This document shows, one piece after another, positions 7,254 to 10,941 of a stretch of 10,941 nucleotides of DNA. Origin of the DNA: an uncultured Clostridia bacterium (lineage in GTDB: Bacteria; Bacillota; Clostridia; Christensenellales; Aristaeellaceae); the NCBI GenBank assembly GCA_945877525.1, contig CAMDVP010000087.1, positions 1-10,941 of the forward strand, in the 5' to 3' direction. The translations under genes were made by a program, and so were the position numbers. The notes beneath the pieces are model-generated. The model was not told where the DNA came from. It saw nothing but the letters and a program-made list of their open reading frames with translations, and did not search any database. Numbering within the stretch: position 1 is the first letter of the stretch; each line of letters starts with the position of its first letter.

Positions 7254-7472
7254 ATCTTGACGGATGACGGGGAACATGTCCGCGGGAAAGCCGCGCCAAG
7301 AGAGTGTGAGCCATGGGCTGAAAGCTTGCATCGAGGGCGCCTGCGGGATACCATCCCCTGACGGAAGGCGGTCAGCGCCCGTTAGCGCGCCATGAGTGGT
7401 TTTGCAGCAAGCAGGGTGGAACCGCGGATGCGTGAAATAGCGTCCGTCCCAGCGTGGGACGGGCGCTTTTTG
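7254..7472 (+). ncRNA. T-box riboswitch leader of thrS, tRNA-Thr responsive
   Basis: The T-box AGGGTGGAACCGCG is at 7413-7426 and matches the consensus exactly. AAGAGAGT (7298-7305), typical of Stem I, lies upstream. The likely specifier codon is ACC (Thr, 7350-7352) in GATACCATCC, on the 3' side of Stem I and followed by A as is common. A terminator hairpin follows. By the known mechanism, uncharged tRNA-Thr pairs with the specifier and, through its CCA end, with TGGA in the T-box. That stabilises the antiterminator so thrS is read when threonyl-tRNA is scarce. The T-box call is near certain; the specifier position is read by eye without a covariance fold. Confidence 0.95.
7440..7471 (+). 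terminator. Leader terminator of the thrS T-box
   Basis: GCGTCCGTCCCA (7440-7451) pairs with TGGGACGGGCGC (7455-7466) with a single G-U pair and a 3-base loop, followed by TTTTT (7467-7471). This is the off state of the riboswitch. It could also stop transcripts arriving from the GH18 gene, which has no terminator of its own. Confidence 0.92.
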
Positions 7473-7507
7473 TTTCCATCCAAGGCCCGGCTTGCTTTGA
7501 CAGCGAG

Positions 7508-7514
7508 AAGGAGG
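7508..7514 (+). promoter_or_regulatory. Ribosome binding site fixing the thrS start
   Basis: AAGGAGG lies 8 bases before ATG 7523. An in-frame upstream start at 7454 would lie inside the leader terminator and is not credible. Confidence 0.9.
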
Positions 7515-7522
7515 AACGGCGT

Positions 7523-9286
<1,764 letters not shown>

Positions 9287-9302
9287 CGCGGGAACGGCGG
9301 TT

Positions 9303-9355
9303 TGGCAGGGACGGAAGAATCCGTCCCTGTTTTTTCATGGAGAAGCAGAATCATA
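9303..9355 (+). repeat. Direct repeat copy 1, containing the thrS terminator
   Basis: These 53 bases recur at 9493-9545 with three mismatches. The match covers the terminator, its T tract and about 20 bases after it (CATGGAGAAGCAGAATCATA in this copy). Such downstream conservation points to duplication of a DNA segment, not to two independent terminators. Confidence 0.9.
9306..9335 (+). terminator. thrS rho-independent terminator
   Basis: CAGGGACGGA (9306-9315) and TCCGTCCCTG (9320-9329) form a perfect 10-bp stem with a 4-base loop, followed by six T (9330-9335). It begins 20 bases after the thrS stop. Confidence 0.95.
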
Positions 9356-9393
9356 CTGTACTGCATTAAGAGCATAGCAGCAAAGGGACGACC

Positions 9394-9463
9394 CCGAAGG
9401 TTTCCAAAGGGCGATCGGAAAGCCCTTTGGTCGCGCCCGCAGGCGCGAAACCTCTGCTTTCGG
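9394..9463. other. Branched structured segment, possible small RNA or palindromic repeat element
   Basis: Three nested or adjacent stems occur within 70 bases. The outer stem is AGGTTT (9398-9403) with AAACCT (9448-9453), extended by CCGA/TCGG (9394-9397/9460-9463) across a 3'-side bulge. Inside it are CCAAAGGGC/GCCCTTTGG (9404-9412/9422-9430), a perfect 9-bp hairpin, and TCGCGCC/GGCGCGA (9431-9437/9442-9448), a 7-bp hairpin with loop CGCA; the two sit directly side by side. The shape is like part of a tRNA, but there is no anticodon arm order, no T-loop and no CCA, so it is not a tRNA. The rest of the 9287-9619 gap holds the duplicated terminators, the TetR promoter and no credible gene. No promoter for this segment is clear. 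Confidence 0.6.
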
Positions 9464-9492
9464 CAAAGCGATTGTTTTAAGCGAGAACAGTA

Positions 9493-9545
9493 TGGCAGGG
9501 ACGGAAGCAACCGTCCCTGTTTTTTCATGGAGAAACAGAATCATA
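9493..9545 (+). repeat. Direct repeat copy 2, upstream of the TetR promoter
   Basis: Near-identical to 9303-9355, offset 190 bases, three mismatches. Two of these are in or beside the terminator loop, and one is G to A in the sequence after the T tract. Its last base is the first base of the TetR operator arm. Confidence 0.9.
9496..9525 (+). terminator. Second copy of the rho-independent terminator
   Basis: CAGGGACGG (9496-9504) pairs with CCGTCCCTG (9511-9519) around a 6-base loop, followed by six T (9520-9525). No gene ends just before it. It would insulate the TetR promoter from upstream reading or end a short transcript from the structured segment. Confidence 0.88.
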
Positions 9546-9601
9546 TATTGACCACCCGGTCGAAATGTGCTATAATGCAAAACCGACCGAGTGGTCAATA
9601 T
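9545..9601 (+). promoter_or_regulatory. TetR/MATE promoter with paired operators
   Basis: TTGACC (9548-9553), a 17-base spacer and a perfect TATAAT (9571-9576) form a strong promoter. Two 18-bp arms (9545-9562 and 9584-9601) are inverted repeats with one mismatch. Each arm also contains its own palindrome GACC-N4-GGTC (9550-9561 and 9585-9596, 35 bases apart). One covers the -35 box and spacer; the other covers the transcription start. This is the layout expected for a TetR repressor that controls its own operon. The binding protein is inferred from position. Confidence 0.85.
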
Positions 9602-9619
9602 TTTGCAGAAGGGATTGCC

Positions 9620-10234
9620 ATGAAACGGGAAGAGAAGAACCAGCAGACCCGCCGGCGGATTATGGACTGCGCCCTGGAGGAGTTCGGGCAGCGGGGATAC
9701 AGAGGCAGCTCCGTGAACAATATCTGCGCGGCGGGGGGCGTATCCAAGGGCATTATCTACCACTATTTCCACACGAAGGACGAGCTGTATCTGGCGTGCG
9801 TGGGCGAGTGCTTTCAGCACTTGACGCAGTATTTGCGGGAGTATCCCATTGTTCAGGACAATCCCGTGGAAAAGCAGCTGGAGCATTACTTTGCGTGCAG
9901 GATGGATTTTTTCCTCAGCCATCCGGTGTATCAGCCGATCTTCTGCGAGGCGGCCACCAATCCGCCAGCGAATCTGCAGGAGGGAATCCGGGCATGCCGT
10001 CAGGGCTTTGACCAGTTCAACGCCGGCATTCTGGAAGGCATGCTGCGGCAGCTGCCACTGCGCAGGGGAATGGCCCGGGCGGATGTGGTGGAGGTGCTGC
10101 GGCAGCTGCAGGATTTTATCAACGCCCAGTACCGGATGACGCCCACAGGGCCGGAGAAGTTCCGCGCCAGGGATGAAAGCTGCCGCAGGGCGCTGGACAT
10201 CCTGCTTTATGGGATTATTGAAAGGAAGGAATAA
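9620..10234 (+). CDS. TetR-family transcriptional regulator, probable repressor of the MATE pump
   Basis: 204 residues. The N-terminal DNA-binding domain (about 8-55) has the TetR pattern: RRRIMDCALEEFGQRGYRGS, then a helix-turn-helix NNICAAGGVSKGIIYHYFHTKDELY. The remainder is an all-helical ligand domain of family length with no recognisable ligand signature; it contains several Cys residues and a PVYQPIFCEAATNPP stretch. The ATG at 9620 has AGAAGGG 6 bases upstream and lies about 37 bases after the predicted transcription start; frames opening earlier run through the terminators and operator and are rejected. It is the first gene of an operon with the MATE pump 2 bases later and carries paired palindromes on its promoter, so self-repression relieved by a pump substrate is likely. 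Confidence 0.93.
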   Translation: MKREEKNQQTRRRIMDCALEEFGQRGYRGSSVNNICAAGGVSKGIIYHYFHTKDELYLACVGECFQHLTQYLREYPIVQDNPVEKQLEHYFACRMDFFLSHPVYQPIFCEAATNPPANLQEGIRACRQGFDQFNAGILEGMLRQLPLRRGMARADVVEVLRQLQDFINAQYRMTPTGPEKFRARDESCRRALDILLYGIIERKE

Positions 10235-10236
10235 CC

Positions 10237-10941
10237 ATGCGAAGTCAAACCGCAGGCTCCCAGAGCGTGCTGAGGGAAATGAAGCCCTCGCGGGCGATTA
10301 TCAGGCTGGCCGTGCCGGCAACGCTGGCGCTGCTGGCCAAGGCTGTATACAACATTGTGGACACAGCCTATATTGGCATGCTGGACAACGATATGGCCCT
10401 GACGGCGGTGGGCGTGACGCTGCCGCTGCTGCTGATCATGGTGTCCATAGAAAACATTTTAGCTGCAGGCGCGGCGGTGCTGGCGGGGCGGCAGCTGGGA
10501 GCGAAGGATGATGAAGGCGCCAGCCGTACCGTGACCACAGTAATCGGACTGTCGCTGATCATTGGCGTGGGGCTGTGCGTGGGCGGCATCCTGCTGATGG
10601 AGCCGCTGCTGCGCTCCTTCGGCGCGTCGGATGCGTCCCTGTCCCTGGCCAAAGACTACGCCTTCTGGATGTTCATAGCCGCCATGGCGAATCTACCTGC
10701 CCAAAGCATGAACTGCGCCGCCCGTGCGGAATCCTCGGTGAAGATTTCCTCGGTGGCGGTGATTACCGGCGCGGTGCTGAACGTGGTGCTGGACCCGGTG
10801 TTCATGTTTGACTGGGGGTTGAACCTGGGTGTGGCGGGCGCATCCATGGCCACGACGGTGTCCCAGTTTGTCACCTTCGGCATCCTGTGCTGGTTCTATT
10901 TCAGCGGTCGATCGGTGATCAAGCTGCGGGTCAGGGCCTTC
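10237..10941 (+). CDS. MATE-family multidrug efflux pump, 3' end outside window
   Basis: 235 residues are visible and the frame is open to the window edge; a full MATE protein is about 450. The protein opens MRSQTAGSQSVLREMKPSRA and continues with membrane segments typical of the family: PATLALLAKAVYNIVDTAYIG, a LPLLLIMVSIENILAAGAAV segment leading to GRQLGAKD, TVIGLSLIIGVGLCVGGILL, and the MATE signature ITGAVLNVVLDPVFMFDWG followed by LGVAGASMATTVSQ. It resembles the MepA/DinF-type branch. MATE pumps sit in the cytoplasmic membrane and export cationic drugs or metabolites using Na+ or H+ gradients; the substrate is unknown. ATG 10237 is preceded by AAAGGAAGGA (10221-10230), which overlaps the end of the TetR gene, so the two are co-transcribed and probably translationally coupled. 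Confidence 0.93.
   Translation, partial: MRSQTAGSQSVLREMKPSRAIIRLAVPATLALLAKAVYNIVDTAYIGMLDNDMALTAVGVTLPLLLIMVSIENILAAGAAVLAGRQLGAKDDEGASRTVTTVIGLSLIIGVGLCVGGILLMEPLLRSFGASDASLSLAKDYAFWMFIAAMANLPAQSMNCAARAESSVKISSVAVITGAVLNVVLDPVFMFDWGLNLGVAGASMATTVSQFVTFGILCWFYFSGRSVIKLRVRAF

Noticed and set aside
6024..7331. Minus-strand open frame of 435 codons opposite the GH18 gene
   Set aside because: GH18 motifs on the plus strand are decisive; no domain is visible on the minus strand.
9394..9463. tRNA gene in the structured segment
   Set aside because: The fold is branched, but it lacks a T-loop, an anticodon arm in the right order, a 7-bp acceptor stem and CCA.
9303..9545. CRISPR-like array from the repeated 53-base unit
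   Set aside because: Only two copies, each a terminator with T tract, 137 bases apart, with no cas genes.
9302..9619. N-terminal extension of the TetR gene through the duplicated terminators
   Set aside because: It would translate two terminators, the operator and the promoter. The TetR domain and a ribosome binding site place the start at 9620.

Overview
The window looks like chromosomal DNA from a GC-rich member of the Clostridia (Firmicutes). The reasons are strong AGGAGG-type ribosome binding sites, sigma-A-like promoters, a canonical T-box leader in front of thrS, and a large secreted protein built from DUF11, Cna_B and MucBP-like modules, as is common in gut Clostridia. I cannot name a genus from this sequence alone.

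Left part (1-5150, + strand): the 3' end of a very large repeat-built surface protein gene, cut off by the window's left edge. It is followed by a secreted family 5 (peptide/nickel type) solute-binding protein and then a rho-independent terminator. No permease or ATPase gene accompanies the binding protein here.

Middle (5168-7208): uridine kinase (udk, - strand) with its own terminator and promoter. It is divergent from a GH18 glycoside hydrolase with an N-terminal signal or anchor segment (+ strand, GTG start). The shared intergenic region holds two opposing promoters with a perfect 9-bp inverted repeat between them.

Right-middle (7219-9335): thrS with its own promoter, a tRNA-Thr-responsive T-box leader with ACC as the likely specifier, a leader terminator, and a downstream terminator. 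The encoded threonyl-tRNA synthetase lacks most of the usual N-terminal TGS domain.

Right part (9303-10941): the thrS terminator region is present twice, as a 53-bp near-identical direct repeat 190 bp apart. Between the copies lies a compact segment that can fold into a branched, tRNA-like shape. Immediately after the second copy is a TetR-family regulator whose strong promoter is covered by two GACC-N4-GGTC sites arranged as a long inverted repeat. Two bases after the TetR stop begins a MATE-family efflux pump, cut off by the right edge. This reads as a self-regulated, inducible drug-efflux operon.

Most genes are ordinary housekeeping or envelope functions. The most unexplained DNA is the structured segment between the duplicated terminators. 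I see no phage, CRISPR, transposase or defence genes, and I do not claim a new multi-gene system.
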